A stretch of 64,000 nucleotides of DNA. Source: Mauremys mutica (Eukaryota; Chordata; Testudines; Geoemydidae). Under the pieces are notes generated by a model. The model was not told the origin of the DNA. It worked only from the letters and a program-made list of their open reading frames with translations, and ran no database searches. Both the position numbers and the translations under genes were made by a program. The stretch's first letter is position 1. The number at the start of each line of letters is the position of its first letter. Below are positions 1-10,460 of this stretch, in pieces. The stretch lies in the NCBI RefSeq assembly GCF_020497125.1, contig NC_059081.1, positions 61,648,768 through 61,712,767 of the forward strand, written 5' to 3'.

Positions 1-1057
1 GTCGTCGCATGGGTCTGCACTTGGGGGTGGCTTTCCAGGCTTGGGGGCTATTGGGGCGCCATTAGGATAAAAAGCACTCTGTACACATTATGAGCTTGAT
101 TCTCTGCTGGTGCAGCTATTTCCTGTTGTGCAAAGCAGGTGTACAGTTCTGTCATCACTCAGTGCGAGAGGAGAATTCTGATCTGGCAGCTATTTACAGC
201 CTCTTTGCACAGGTGTAAGTGACTGCCCAAGGTGCAGTGCGGGGGATCAGACCCTGGGAAAGCATTGCTGTTTTGTTTAAGTGCTATCTGATTCCAGTGC
301 GGATGTGTTCCACATCTCTAAATCTGGTCTGAACAGCTGCAGTTTTTACCAAAATCCTAATAAACAATAAAGAGCCATAAAAGAGACAATTTCCTTTCCC
401 AAAGCCAAGCATTTTTCTTCAGGCCTCTGAAGTCCCTAATTTCCTCTAAGTTTTGATAGCTTTCCCCTTCTTGTCAGAAGGCCTTTATTGATGGACTTTA
501 TAGTTCCCACCCTCACCCCTTAGCATATCAGTGAGTGGGAGGATAGTTCAGTATGTCAAGTTTCCTAACATGGTCTCTTAAAATGCGCGCTGATTTGAAT
601 GACTGCACGGCCGAGCTAGACCAGACCAAGAGGGAGTTAGCAATGTTGAGTGCTGGGATAGAATTCATGCTCTTCTCTTCTGACCCTTGTCTTTGGGGCA
701 GATCCTAGGGTGGAGGCAGACAGGGCACAGTGAGAAATCTGGTTTTCTAGGGCATGGAAATCCTTGTTGGCCCATAATTTTTAACCTGCTTTTTAGATGA
801 AGGTATTTCTCCGGGATAGCTCTTCAGATGGCCCTGTCCCCATTCCGACTGGCGGAAGGCGAGATTGTATGAGAGAGGAATCTGATTAGGCCCTCGTTCT
901 GTGTCCAAAAGGGCCCCTGAACTCTCCAACGTCCACAGGGAATGCAGGACTTCTGTTGGACAGCTCCTCTGAAGAGCAAAGCACGCAGGCTGGACATATG
1001 TCTCTGTGCACATGTGTCGTCTCGCTTGTTTGTAACCCAGAAGGGCCAATCTCACAG
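1..1057. other. Non-coding stretch, nothing recognised
   Basis: I see no convincing ORF, SINE or transposon end here. The sequence is ordinary mixed-composition vertebrate DNA, and open frames are short with no family resemblance. Confidence 0.5.
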
Positions 1058-1246
1058 TCATAGAATCCTAGAATATCAGGGCTGGAAGGGACCCCAGGAG
1101 ATCATCTAGTCCAACCCCCTGCTCAAAGCAGGACCAATCCCCAGAGAGATTTTTGCCCCAGATCCCTAAATGGTCCCCTCAAGGATTGAGCTCACAACCC
1201 TGGGTTTAGCAGGCTAATGCTTAAACCACTGAGCTATCCCTTCTGA
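1058..1246 (-). mobile_element. tRNA-derived SINE with CR1-like 3' tail (turtle type)
   Basis: Read on the minus strand it starts near 1246 with a tRNA-like head. A box A-like TAGCTCAGTGGTTTAAGCA is followed by a box B-like GTTGTGAGCTCAATCC. It ends near 1058 with ATTCTAGGATTCTATGA, which resembles the ATTCTATG octamer end of CR1 LINEs. A tRNA head joined to a CR1 tail is the known design of the tortoise/turtle SINE. It would have been transcribed by RNA polymerase III and copied by CR1 reverse transcriptase. The copy is nearly full length and moderately diverged. Confidence 0.8.
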
Positions 1247-1296
1247 CTGAGGAGCATCTCAAATGAACATCAGTGGGAATTTTGCCTAATCAGAGG

Positions 1297-1521
1297 AAAA
1301 TTAGGAAGCGGTGGGGCCCACTGGATGGAACCATGGTGTAGGAACCGGGAGACCTGGGTTCTATCCCTGGCGCTGACCTTGAGCAAGTCTCTCTTCTTCC
1401 CTCCTGCCCTTTGTCTTGTCTATGTAGATTGTAATCTCTTTGGAGCAGAGACCGTCTCTTACTATGTGTTTGTACTGTGCCTAGCACCAGGGGGTCCTGA
1501 GCTTGGTAATAATAATACAGA
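1297..1521 (+). mobile_element. MIR/CORE-like tRNA-derived SINE
   Basis: The head reads like an old tRNA-SINE, with GACCTGGGTTCTATCCC as box B and then GACCTTGAGCAAGTCTC, the conserved core of MIR-type SINEs. The tail includes GATTGTAATCTCTTTGGAG and CTGTGCCTAGCACCAG, and ends in an AATAATAAT run. The same tail recurs many times in this window on both strands. Confidence 0.7.
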
Positions 1522-3799
1522 CTGCTGGATTGGGCTCATCATGGGGCACACACATGGGTTCATCTGGAATGTCGTATCTGGGGGGTGCAGTTAGCATTAT
1601 TCTCCAGGCACAACTTTGTAGGGAATCGCACTGTAGAACGGCTACCCTTTTCTAGGATTGGCTAGGCTGGTGGTTTTCGAGGGTCCCTCACTGCTGCTTC
1701 GCAGGTGGACAGCAGTGGTGGCTGATAGTGTCTTCGGCTCATGTGCAGCTTGCCAGCAGACTGTGATTTTTTGCAGCATGACTTTGCCATTTTCAGATTG
1801 GGGGACCGGAACATGCTTTCCTGGGGATGGCCCTCTTGGAACCTCTAACAGCTGAACGCAGTGGGTTGGGTTGCCGTGAGCGCACACAACTCCTGTGTTC
1901 TTTGTTCTTTGCTGGCTACTGGTTCTGTTCCTGATCCAATTAAAGATGCAAGTGACAATCCTTAAAACCCGCTGGTCTGGGATCTGGTTACCAAAGGGAT
2001 TGTTCCTCCATGATCCGCTGTCACAGTGGAAGTCCAGAGAGATACATGTGATACTAGAATTCCAAAGCTGGCAGAAGCAAGATATTCTCAGCTGAAAGAT
2101 CCCACCTTTGCAGCTCACGTCCCCTGGTAGAGCCCCAGACTGTTAGGTTTAATCAGGCTTTTGACTAACTATTCTTTTGTTATCAATTTGGGGCGGGAGG
2201 GTTGCTTTGTTTGCTTGAATGGAAAAATTTCAGAGGGTTTTAACTAAGAGCAGGACACTTTGTAAATGAGTTGTCATCTCCCCTGGGATTTGGGACCGCA
2301 TTCCTATTGGCCACTCACTTTCCTCACTTGCACTGCCTCTCTACCAGCTTTCCCCCCTGCCATCCACTGCCACTGGGCTTTAGCATGAGATCCCTTTCAT
2401 GTCTGAGCTAGTTGCTATGGCTACTGGCAGTCTGCTACCTTCTGGGTCTCTGGGAGCCATAAGTGAAGGTGTTTTTGCAGCATGGAGGTAAACGTTGCCT
2501 CTTCCTTGTGTGGCGCATCCAGCCTCACTCAATCAACACACACCGGCTGGTGTTTCACCTTGCAAATGGGCCTGGATTTGATGGGATGAGAGGCTGCAGT
2601 TTCTTCTTTCCTCTTTGAAAACAGCTTTTTCCTTTGTATAGCTTTTTACTACAAAGGGGAGGCTTCAGTTCTAGGCATTTTCTTGCTTTGCAGGTATTTG
2701 TGTATGTGCGTGTGTTCTCCATATATCTTTCGTTGCCCCTTCTGTTTAAAAAAAGTCAGTTTCATCTCTGGAATTGTTCTGCGGATAGGGAGACTTTCAT
2801 CTCCTCATATTCTCTGGGTTTCTTTTCTTGAGGATATGTTTTGTATCCTTGCTTCAGTCTTTGCTAAATTGCCGGAGCGATACCTCTTTAAAAGGATTAG
2901 TGTGCACCCTGGGGCACAACCTTTCGATTGAAAACAAACTGGTTCCACTTTGCATAAGCTCGTCTTTGCCAGCCCCTGATTCCCCTAACCGAATGTGCAT
3001 GTTCTGACCCAGTGCCTAGGCAGCTGTTTTGCCTTCGCTCTCCCAGGGAGAAAGCCTGCTCAGCTGCTCTGAACAAAGGCGGAGCTAGGAAAGGGAGGTT
3101 GGAATCGTGGCGTGTTGACCCTCTGTTCTACTTTGCTGAGAGATCAGGTCCCAGCTGGAGACTTGTTAAGAAACGGAGGCTGAGATTCTGTCCTCCCCCT
3201 CCAGCAGGTGCTGCCCAGAAGGCATAGCCCAAGGGAAAGAAGGTGGAAGGTAGCTTTCAGACACCTTTGTGCTCTGGGATGCTTGGCTGTTCTAGCACTT
3301 GGTGTGATCTTCAGTGTAAATTGGAGCAATCAGGAGCTGCCCCCACTCCCACCCCAATCCACTCTCTCCTGCTCCAACTCCACCTACGGTATTTCCACTG
3401 AGCTGGGCCTTGCTTCGCAACCCCTTGTGGCTGGTCTGTCGCCCCTACATGATGTGTAGGGGCCAGAACGGTTGGCAGAATCCTTCCCAGACTGCAGGTC
3501 ACTTCCATTCTGTGGCATAATGAGGTTCCCATGTTTTCCCTAATTCCTAAAATGGGCATAATTGGTTTTCTGTACCTTTCAAGTCATTGAACCATGGAAA
3601 ATGAAATGGCAAAATAACATTAAGGCTCTAATTGCTATGCAGCAAGTGAGCACCCTTCAGAGGTAAGACTGAACACACTTAACCCCATAATCTTAGCAGA
3701 GTTCATCCAAAGAGCTTAACAGACTTTGCAAACTAATCACAAATCACTGAGTGTGCCCACAGGAGGTGCAGCCCAAACCAGAGCAGGGGCTCATCTAGC
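1522..3799. other. Non-coding stretch, no repeat or gene recognised
   Basis: Open frames of up to 158 codons occur (for example on the minus strand at 1642-2118) but show no recognisable domain. No transposon terminus is evident until the TCA duplication at 3800. Confidence 0.5.
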
Positions 3800-3802
3800 T
3801 CA

Positions 3803-3840
3803 GGCCTGGTCTACACTAGGCGTTTAAATCGGTTTTAGGA
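3803..3840 (+). repeat. Left TIR region of Harbinger element A
   Basis: It begins GGCCTGGTCTACACTA and is preceded by TCA. It continues into a short hairpin built from ATCGGTTTTAGG and its complement at about 3828-3855. Confidence 0.8.
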
Positions 3841-4158
3841 GCCTAAAACCGATTTAACGCCACAACCGTCCACACTAGGAGGCACCTTATATCGATTTTA
3901 ATGGCTCTTTAAATCGGTTTCTGTACTCCTGCCCAACGAGAGGAGTAGCGCTAATATCGGTATTAACATATCGGAATAGGGTTAGTGTGGCCGCAATCGA
4001 CGGTATTGGCCTCCGGGAGCTATCCCACAGTGCACCACTGACCGCTCTGGACAGCATTCTCAACTCGGATGCACTGGCCAGGTAAACAGGAAAAGCCCCG
4101 CGAACTTTTGAATATTTCCTGTTTGCCCAGCGTGGAGCTCCGATCAGCACGGGTGGCG

Positions 4159-4230
4159 ATGCAGTCCGAAATCAAAATAAAAAAAAGAGCTCCCGCATGG
4201 ACCATGCGGATGTGATCGCTGTAAGGGCAG
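4159..4230 (+). pseudogene. Remnant of Myb/SANT gene start in element A
   Basis: The ATG at about 4159 opens a frame that reads MQSEIKIKKRAPAWT and then hits a stop. H1 has MQSQNRKRSPAWTD at the equivalent place. The matching ATG, the basic stretch and the conserved PAWT indicate the N-terminus of the same protein. Most of the SANT-like domain is absent or scrambled and no coding function remains. The call rests on a short alignment supported by the homologous upstream sequence. Confidence 0.6.
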
Positions 4231-4654
4231 GCAAATCCGTTCTATCCGTTCTATCAGCGCTCCGTTACAGAAGATGAAATTCAGAATCCTTTTTTAAAAA
4301 TCTCCAGACAGACGCCATAGCAGGGACTCAGCGCACTGCAGCGTGACAAGCGTAACGGAAAGCCAAAGAATCAAATGGATGCGCATGGACTGGAGGACTG
4401 AAGCTATCCCACAGTTCCTGCAGCCTCCTAAAATTATTTGCATTCTTGGCTGAGCTCCAAATGCTTCTAGGGTCAAACACAGTGCCCGCGGGTCAGGGCA
4501 TAGCTTGGCAATCTACTCACCCACCCCCCACCCACCCCCAGAAGCGAAAGGTAAAACAATCCTCTGACTCTTTTACATGTCACCCTATCTTTACTGAATG
4601 CTGCAGATAGACGCGATAGTGCAGCACTCAACACCAACATCCTTGCTCCCCCCT

Positions 4655-4875
4655 CGTCATGGGCGGCTGATGGTACAAAATGATGGAAATCCATCCTCAT
4701 CATCAGCATAAGCTGATTGTGCAAAAAGATGGAAATCCATCCTCATCATCAGCCTCAGCTGATGGTACAAAAGGACTGGTAACCGTCCTCGTCATCAGCC
4801 TATTGGCCCTAATTTTTTCTGGTGGATGGATGGTGCAATATGGCTGGTAACCATCCTCATCATAGCAACAGGGGG
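4655..4875 (+). repeat. Degenerate tandem repeat inside element A
   Basis: A unit containing GATGGTACAAAA, then GATGGAAATCCATCCTC and CATCATCAGC, recurs about four times. Drifting versions include GGTGCAATATGG and GGTAACCATCCTC. Related units reappear at 5340-5530. GGAAATCCATCC and GGTAACCATCC are themselves nearly palindromic. Confidence 0.7.
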
Positions 4876-5304
4876 CTGAGCTCCATCAGCCCCCACCCTT
4901 CATGTGTAAAGAAAAGATTCAGTTGCCCCTGGACTAGCAGTGGGATGCTGGGCTTCTCTCCTACACACTGCTTAATGTCCTGTCTGGACTATCATAGCAG
5001 CTGGAGGCTGCCTTCCACTCATTTCTCACTAACAAGTCAGTGTGTCTTATTCCTGCATTCTTTATTAATTCATCACACAAGTGGGGGGACAATGCTACGG
5101 TAGCCAAGAAAGGCTGGGGGAAGAACGGAATCAACAGGTGGGGTTGTTACAGGAGCACCCCCTGTGAATAGCATACAGATAATAATTTCTGCAGGCTCTG
5201 ACACAGAGCAGGTGGTTCTCTAGCACACTTGCCTATATTAGGCAGCACTGATTCTATTTTTTTATACCAAAAAGGAGGGATTGACTCAGGGAGTCATTCC
5301 CAAT

Positions 5305-5460
5305 TTTTGCTTTTGCGCCCCTGGCTGATCGGCCAGGGGCACTTATGACAGCAGCCAATGGTACAAAACGATGGAAGGTACAATATGGCTAGTAACCACT
5401 CTTGGCTTTTGCGCCCCTGGCTGATTGACCAGGGGCACTAGCAGCAAATGGTACAAAAGG
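5305..5460 (+). repeat. Direct repeat with embedded hairpin in element A
   Basis: About 55 bp beginning CTTTTGCGCCCCTGGCTGAT and ending ATGGTACAAAA occurs at about 5308-5368 and again at about 5404-5456. Each copy contains CCCCTGGC and GCCAGGGG around a 6-base loop. Confidence 0.75.
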
Positions 5461-6029
5461 ACTGGTAGCCATGATCATCCTCAGTTCCAATTTATGGAAG
5501 GGTTTGGATGGTGCAATATGGCTAGTAACCATCTCTGCTGTCATGCAAAAGCAAAAGCATGCTTCTGTGTAGCGCTGCTGAATCGCCTCTGTGAGCGGCA
5601 TCTAGTACACATACGGTGAGAGTCACAAACGGCAAAAAAAGCTCCATGATTGCCATGCTATGGCATCTGCCAGGGCAATCCAGGGGAAAAAGGCGCGAAA
5701 TGCTTGTCTGCCGTTGCTTTCCCAGACGAAGGAGTGACTGACGACATTTACCCAGAACCACCCGCGACAATGATTTTTGCCCCATCAGGCACTGGGATCT
5801 CAACCCGGAAGTTCCAAGGGGCGGGGGAGGCTGCGGGAACTATGGGATAGCTAGGGAATAGCTACCCACAGTGCAACGCTCCAGAAATCGACGCTAGCCT
5901 CGGACCATGGACGCACACCACCGAATTAATGTGTTTAGTGTGGCCGCGCGCACTCGATTTTATAAAATCTGTTTTACAAAACCGGTTTATGCAAATTCGG
6001 AATAGTCCCGTAGTGTAGACGTACCCTCA

Positions 6030-7228
6030 GTGTCCTCTGTCTCTGACAGAGGCCAAGCACAGATGGTTCAGTGTAAGGTTAAAAACAATCGTACTGTGTG
6101 GGCTTGATCCTGGAAGGGGGTGAGTTCCGTTGACTCCCCGTCTTCAATGGGAGTGGAGGGTGCTGAGCTTCTCTTAGGATTGAGCTCTTACAGAATAACT
6201 TTGCCATCTATTAATGGTTGGATTATATGCCCTAACGTGTTTATATGCCTTATAATTGCTTTTTAACTCATCTAATTGTAGCTGTTCTCGTTATTCAGAT
6301 TAAGACCAGTCTGCGTCTCTGTGGCTGCGTTTGTATCCGGGACATCAGAACATGGTGTAAAGTAGATGTGGCTCAGGTGCTCTTACCATTGTGTTAGGTG
6401 ACATGGCGGTAGCAATAAACTGAGCCCTGGCTAGGCTACGTCCTTCGCCCTGGCTACCGATGGAGGAGTTGCACCCCTGGGGAATTACGGGTTCTAATTT
6501 CTTAGTTTAGGCAGGAGCTGAAATGCAGCCACTTTTGGAGAACTGCTTTCACTACCCCAGTGTCTTGGCCAAATTCCAGCTCAGCTAATGATGTTCCTAC
6601 ACCCTCAGAGTCCCCGCTCTCACTTCAGCTGGATACAGTCGTCTTCATTTTGCGTCGGTTCCATAGCGTGGCTTTGCGCTATTTTGGTAAAACATGTTTA
6701 ACAGACATTTGACTTGTCCACACTGACCGGGCAAGCATCTTAGGTCTGTGTTATTAAATAACAGATTCAGATAAAGCACCTTGGACCAGAGCCTCAGCTG
6801 ATACAGGTGAAGGTGCAGCTGCTTTGACTGCAATGGATTGACATCAGCTGGAGATCTGGCCTGATATTTTATGTGAGATAGATGGGGCAATGGAGGCTAT
6901 CACAAGGGTCTGAACCTCTCTGGTGGGGTGGATGGAAAAAAAGGGATTTCTCCCCCTTTTAAAACTTTTAGCCAGGCGGAAGCTGGTTTCCTACTTAGTT
7001 TGCTCTTGGGTTTTTAAATCACTTGCAGTGACTTTGACTCCTAAGTAGAATATGTGAACCAAGTGGCATCCTGGAAGGAAGAATTCACTTCACGATTGGC
7101 CTGATCCTGATCACATCAAAGTCAATAGGAAAGCACCTGTTGAGTTTAACAAATTCTTAGTAGGAATTTTGCTGATTTGGGCCAGATTTGATGCTGATTT
7201 ATAAGCCCACTGACCTCGGTGGAGGTTG
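6030..7228. other. Non-coding stretch with one fold-back repeat
   Basis: At about 6783-6861 a short inverted repeat is bounded by ACCAGAGCCTCAGCTGAT and its mirror ATCAGCTGGAGATCTGGCC, a degraded fold-back MITE. Nothing else is recognised. Confidence 0.5.
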
Positions 7229-7326
7229 CAGTGTTGTTGTAGCCATGCTAGTCTCAGGATATTAGAGACAAGGTAGGTGAGGTTCATTGGACCAGTTTCT
7301 GTTGGTGAAAGAGACACGCTTTCAAG
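7229..7326 (+). repeat. Head of an interspersed repeat starting GTAGCCATGCTAGTCT, forward copy
   Basis: It begins GTTGTAGCCATGCTAGTCT and includes GAGACAAGGTAGGTGAGG and ATTGGACCAGTTTCTG. It is cut short by the CTTT microsatellite. The same sequence occurs inverted at about 7850-7935. The family is dispersed but I cannot name its class. Confidence 0.6.
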
Positions 7327-7327
7327 C

Positions 7328-7426
<99 letters not shown>

Positions 7427-7428
7427 TT
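7327..7428 (+). repeat. (CTTT)n microsatellite
   Basis: About 100 bp of nearly uninterrupted CTTT repeats. Its translation gives the FLSF-rich open frame here, which is not a gene. Confidence 0.97.
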
Positions 7429-7936
7429 AACTTATGACTGCAGACATATTGATGGGCCAGTTCACCTTGAATTGTCCCATAGAATATGCATTAACTACAT
7501 ATGCTAAACAATCTATTCCACTTTGCACTTAGCTGCGACACTCTGTATATCTCTACACTGCCATTAAAACCCCCCAGCTGGCCCATGCCAGCTGACTCAG
7601 GCTCACAGGACTCAGGCTAAGAGGCTGTTTAAATTGCAGTGTAGACTTTCGGGCTCAGCCTGGGACTTAGGACCTTGTGAGGTGGGAGGGCACCAGAGCT
7701 CAGGTTGCATCCAAGCCTGGACATCTCGACCACAGTGAAACAGCCCTTTGCTTGAGCCCCGGGAGCCGAAGTCAGCTGGCAAGGGACACCTGCAGGTGAC
7801 TAATTGCAGTGTAGACATACCCTCCGACTGCCATTCCCAGAGGTGAAGAAGAGCTCTGTGGAGCTCAAAAGCTTGTCTCTTCCACCAACAGAAGTTGGTC
7901 CAATAAAAGATATTACCTTGCCCATTTTGTCTCCGT
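7429..7936 (-). repeat. Reverse copy of the GTAGCC-head repeat, interrupted by a MITE
   Basis: On the minus strand, 7936 to 7823 gives GAGACAAAATGGGCAAGG, TATTGGACCAACTTCTG and GAAAGAGACAAGC-like text. After the inserted MITE (about 7542-7822), the same repeat resumes with GTCGCAGCTAAGTGCAAAG and runs to about 7440. The part at 7850-7936 is an inverted partner of 7229-7326. Confidence 0.55.
7542..7822. mobile_element. Harbinger-like MITE nested in another repeat
   Basis: The right end, reversed, is GGGTATGTCTACACTGC. The left end is a degraded equivalent, CTGTATATCTCTACACTGC. The core TGTCTACACT is also the TIR core of elements A and H1. The inside is largely palindromic: CAGCTGGCCCATGCCAGCTG occurs near the left end and CAGCTGGCAAGG near the right. 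It has no coding capacity. Confidence 0.65.
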
Positions 7937-8133
7937 GGAGGTGTAAGTTAGCAATGAATTTGGTCCATAATGTTAAATTATAAACTCCTTAATATGGGTT
8001 CATTCCAGTGCGCGTGGAATTCAGTGAGGGTCTTTCCATTAACTTCAGTGGGCTTTGGCACAGGCATTCTGTGGTTTTGGTTTTAGAAATTAATGCAGGC
8101 AACCAATGGATGAGATTCAAAAATGGGTTAGAA

Positions 8134-8320
8134 TAATAATACTTTGTATGTATACAGCATCCTCCGTCCGGTCATCTCAGAGCACTTTACAACACTGATT
8201 CGTGATGGATTAAATCTGTCAATCAGTAACGTGGCATTATCCTATTTTGCAACAAGCGCAGAGAGGTTATATGGCTTATTTGAGGTTCCCAGGCCTGAGC
8301 TTTTAACCACTGATCCATTC
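8134..8320 (-). mobile_element. MIR-like SINE fragment
   Basis: Read in reverse it has CCTCTCTGCGCTTGTTGC, AAAATAGGATAATGCC, GTAAAGTGCTCTGAGATG and ends near a TATTATT run. This is the usual order for the 3' half of MIR-type SINEs. Confidence 0.55.
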
Positions 8321-8599
8321 TTCCCCACCAAAAGGTTCGCTCACTTATCTGAACCTTATCTTACTATCCAAACCACTTGGGTCTGTAGACCAGCCTGTAA
8401 ACCAGGTAAGGGCAGGCTTTCTCCAGAGATATCAAGTAATTCCTGATTCCCGCCAGACCAGAAATACTGCAAGAACATTGTTCCTTGCTGTACCTCTACC
8501 TCCAGCCCAACGCAACAGTAGGAGTACAAGGGTGAGCAAAAAATCCAGAACTAAAACTGTTTATCCACGTCATCTGAATGTTTCTGGCTCTCCCTGGGT

Positions 8600-8712
8600 G
8601 AGGTAGCAGCTGTCTTTGTTCTACGTGTGTCCAGTGCCAAGCACAGTGGGGCTTGGAGCACTTCCTTAGGCCCTGTAGGTTCTACTGCCATACGAACAAT
8701 AAATAATAACTC
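8600..8712 (+). mobile_element. SINE tail fragment
   Basis: The motif CAGTGCCAAGCACAGTGGGG, then GGTTCTACTGCCATACG and an AATAAATAATAA end, matches the tail seen at 1440-1521. Confidence 0.55.
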
Positions 8713-8796
8713 AAACACAACTGTTTTTGCAGATGGTTTGGGGGGATGGTTCCGATTGGCTCTCCTGGTTCAGCCGTCCCTGCTGGAGAGTCACTG

Positions 8797-8913
8797 TGAT
8801 AATTGGTATTGCAGCTATGCCTGGAAGTCCCTGTCAGCACTTAAGGCCCCATTGTGCCAGGCTCATAATGAAAAGGTGGTCTGGCCCCAGAAGAGCTTAC
8901 AATCTAGGTAACA
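8797..8913 (-). mobile_element. SINE tail fragment, inverted relative to the previous one
   Basis: In reverse it reads TAGATTGTAAGCTCTTCTGG and ends with GAGCCTGGCACAATGGGG and GCATAGCTGCAATACC. It is the tail of the same SINE group on the other strand. Confidence 0.6.
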
Positions 8914-10225
8914 GGTGGTGTCTGATATGGCAATGCCGTGATAGGTTCATAAACAGTAGCTGTCTTACTGCTGGGCTGATCCTGCTCTCGCTGTTTGGGT
9001 CACTGCTGAATTCGATGGGAGCCAGATCAAGTCCCCTGGCAACATTCCTGGCCCCTCGTTCCCATGTTGCAAAGGAAAATAATGCATCAGGAGGTGCTGT
9101 AGGGTAGTTCTCAAAGAGGAGGTGGAATTGTTTACATGGTGTGTGCCTGCGATTTCATATGTTTAACAACCAAACCAGCTGACTCGCAGATAACTTATAG
9201 GAAACGTTGCAGGAAAATCAAGGAACGTTGGCAGGTCCCAGGGGACAGCGCCTCTGGTAGCTCACACTTTTTTGATCATCAGCCCAGACCTTATGTAAAG
9301 TGGTGGCATTAATCCATAGATAGGATACGCACCGACCAATGTTGGATGTGTGCTGCTCTCGCCACAGCGAGACAGTAAGCATCCGTGTGCCGCTCGCTGC
9401 CTCCTGAAAGGCTGGAGTTCTCAAGGAAGCAGAGGTTAAAACAACGCTGCTGGTTTTTTCTAAACAACTCTCAGATGAAGGATATGCAAAGTGTTCAGAC
9501 TAAAACCTGCCTTCCAGTCAGGAGCTGCCAGAGCCTATTACTGAGCTGTTTCCACATCCTCGGGGGGGGGGGGGTTCACTCCTCTGCTGTCCCTTATAAC
9601 AAGCTACTGAAGACACGGCTCTCACGGTGCGGTATGGATGTGTGAATTAATGAGGAGATTTTCGAGTGCGACGAAGAAAGTAGAGGCTCCCAGCTTGACT
9701 GTCAGAGCAAGTCACGCTGGATGCACCCAGGTTTAATAGACATACCAATAGCCTAGCAAGTCTTTCTTCAGACTTCCTGATGGAGAGGTGAGGGGAATAA
9801 AATACCCAACCTGGCCAAAAATGCACACGCGACGAGGGTGCCTGCGCCTGGTATCAAGGGGGAGATGTGTAGGGAGGAAAGGGGAAATTCACATCCCTTT
9901 ATTCAAGCCACAGGCCAGATCCTCAGCTGGTGTAAATCAGCGCAGCTCCATTGGCTGCTCTGAGGATCTGGAGGCTCTGTGTTGTGGGGTAACAGGGTGG
10001 CATTCCTCAAAGTGCCAGCTTGCCATTAATGTCAGCATTTCGGAAGTGCCGTTCCAAGTGTAAGGAGCAAGCTGCATTCTGCCCCTTGTACCTAGCTGGC
10101 CGCACTGAGGTGGCTAATTACCAGCACTGAAAGGGGGATGGATCTGTGTGTCTGTCTGCCTGGAGCATCCCATGCTGGAACGTGATGTGTTTATATGGTT
10201 TACTTTGCTCTGATTTTGTCCTATA

Positions 10226-10460
10226 TGAAGGGTCAGAACATAAGAATGGTGATACTGGGTCAGATCAAAGGTCCATCTAGCCCAGTATCCTGTCTTCCAA
10301 CAGTGGCCAATTCCAGGTGCCCCAGAGGGAATGAACAGAACAGGGAATCATCAAGTGACCCATCCCCTGTCGCCCATTCCCAGCTTCTGGCAATCAGAGG
10401 CTAGGGAAACCCAGAGCATGGGGTTGCATCCTTGACAATCTTAGCTAATAGCCATTGATG
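10226..10460 (-). mobile_element. Probable CR1 LINE 3' end fragment
   Basis: On + it reads GAACATAAGAATGGTGATAC, then GTCCATCTAGCCCAGTATCC and CCATTGATGGACCTGTCCTC. The reversed end CCATTCTTATGTTC resembles the short repeat that closes CR1 elements. It belongs to the 3' untranslated part and has no coding content. Confidence 0.5.

Larger units (their letters stand above)
3803..6026. mobile_element. Harbinger element A, internally rearranged derivative (2.2 kb)
   Basis: Terminal inverted repeats match those of the intact element at 18.5 kb. The left end is GGCCTGGTCTACACTA and the right end, reversed, is GGGTACGTCTACACTA. A 3-bp TCA lies on both sides (3800-3802 and 6027-6029). The left 400 bp and right 300 bp align by eye with H1 over subterminal sequence, including CTATCCCACAGTGCACC. 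The Myb gene start is recognisable at about 4159-4200 but soon runs into a stop. There is no transposase. The interior has different, repetitive sequence (4650-4870 and 5300-5530). It is non-autonomous and would need a transposase from an H1-like copy. Confidence 0.85.
7937..10225. other. Non-coding stretch with SINE fragments
   Basis: It holds three SINE pieces (listed separately), a fold-back element at about 9913-9972 starting GGCCAGATCCTCAGCTGG, and a G run at about 9562-9574. I see no gene. Confidence 0.5.

Noticed and set aside
1230..1246. Possible tRNA gene (box A-like sequence)
   Set aside because: It belongs to the head of a SINE with a CR1 tail and cannot form a complete cloverleaf.
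7277..7507. FLSF-repeat open frame
   Set aside because: Translation of the CTTT microsatellite.
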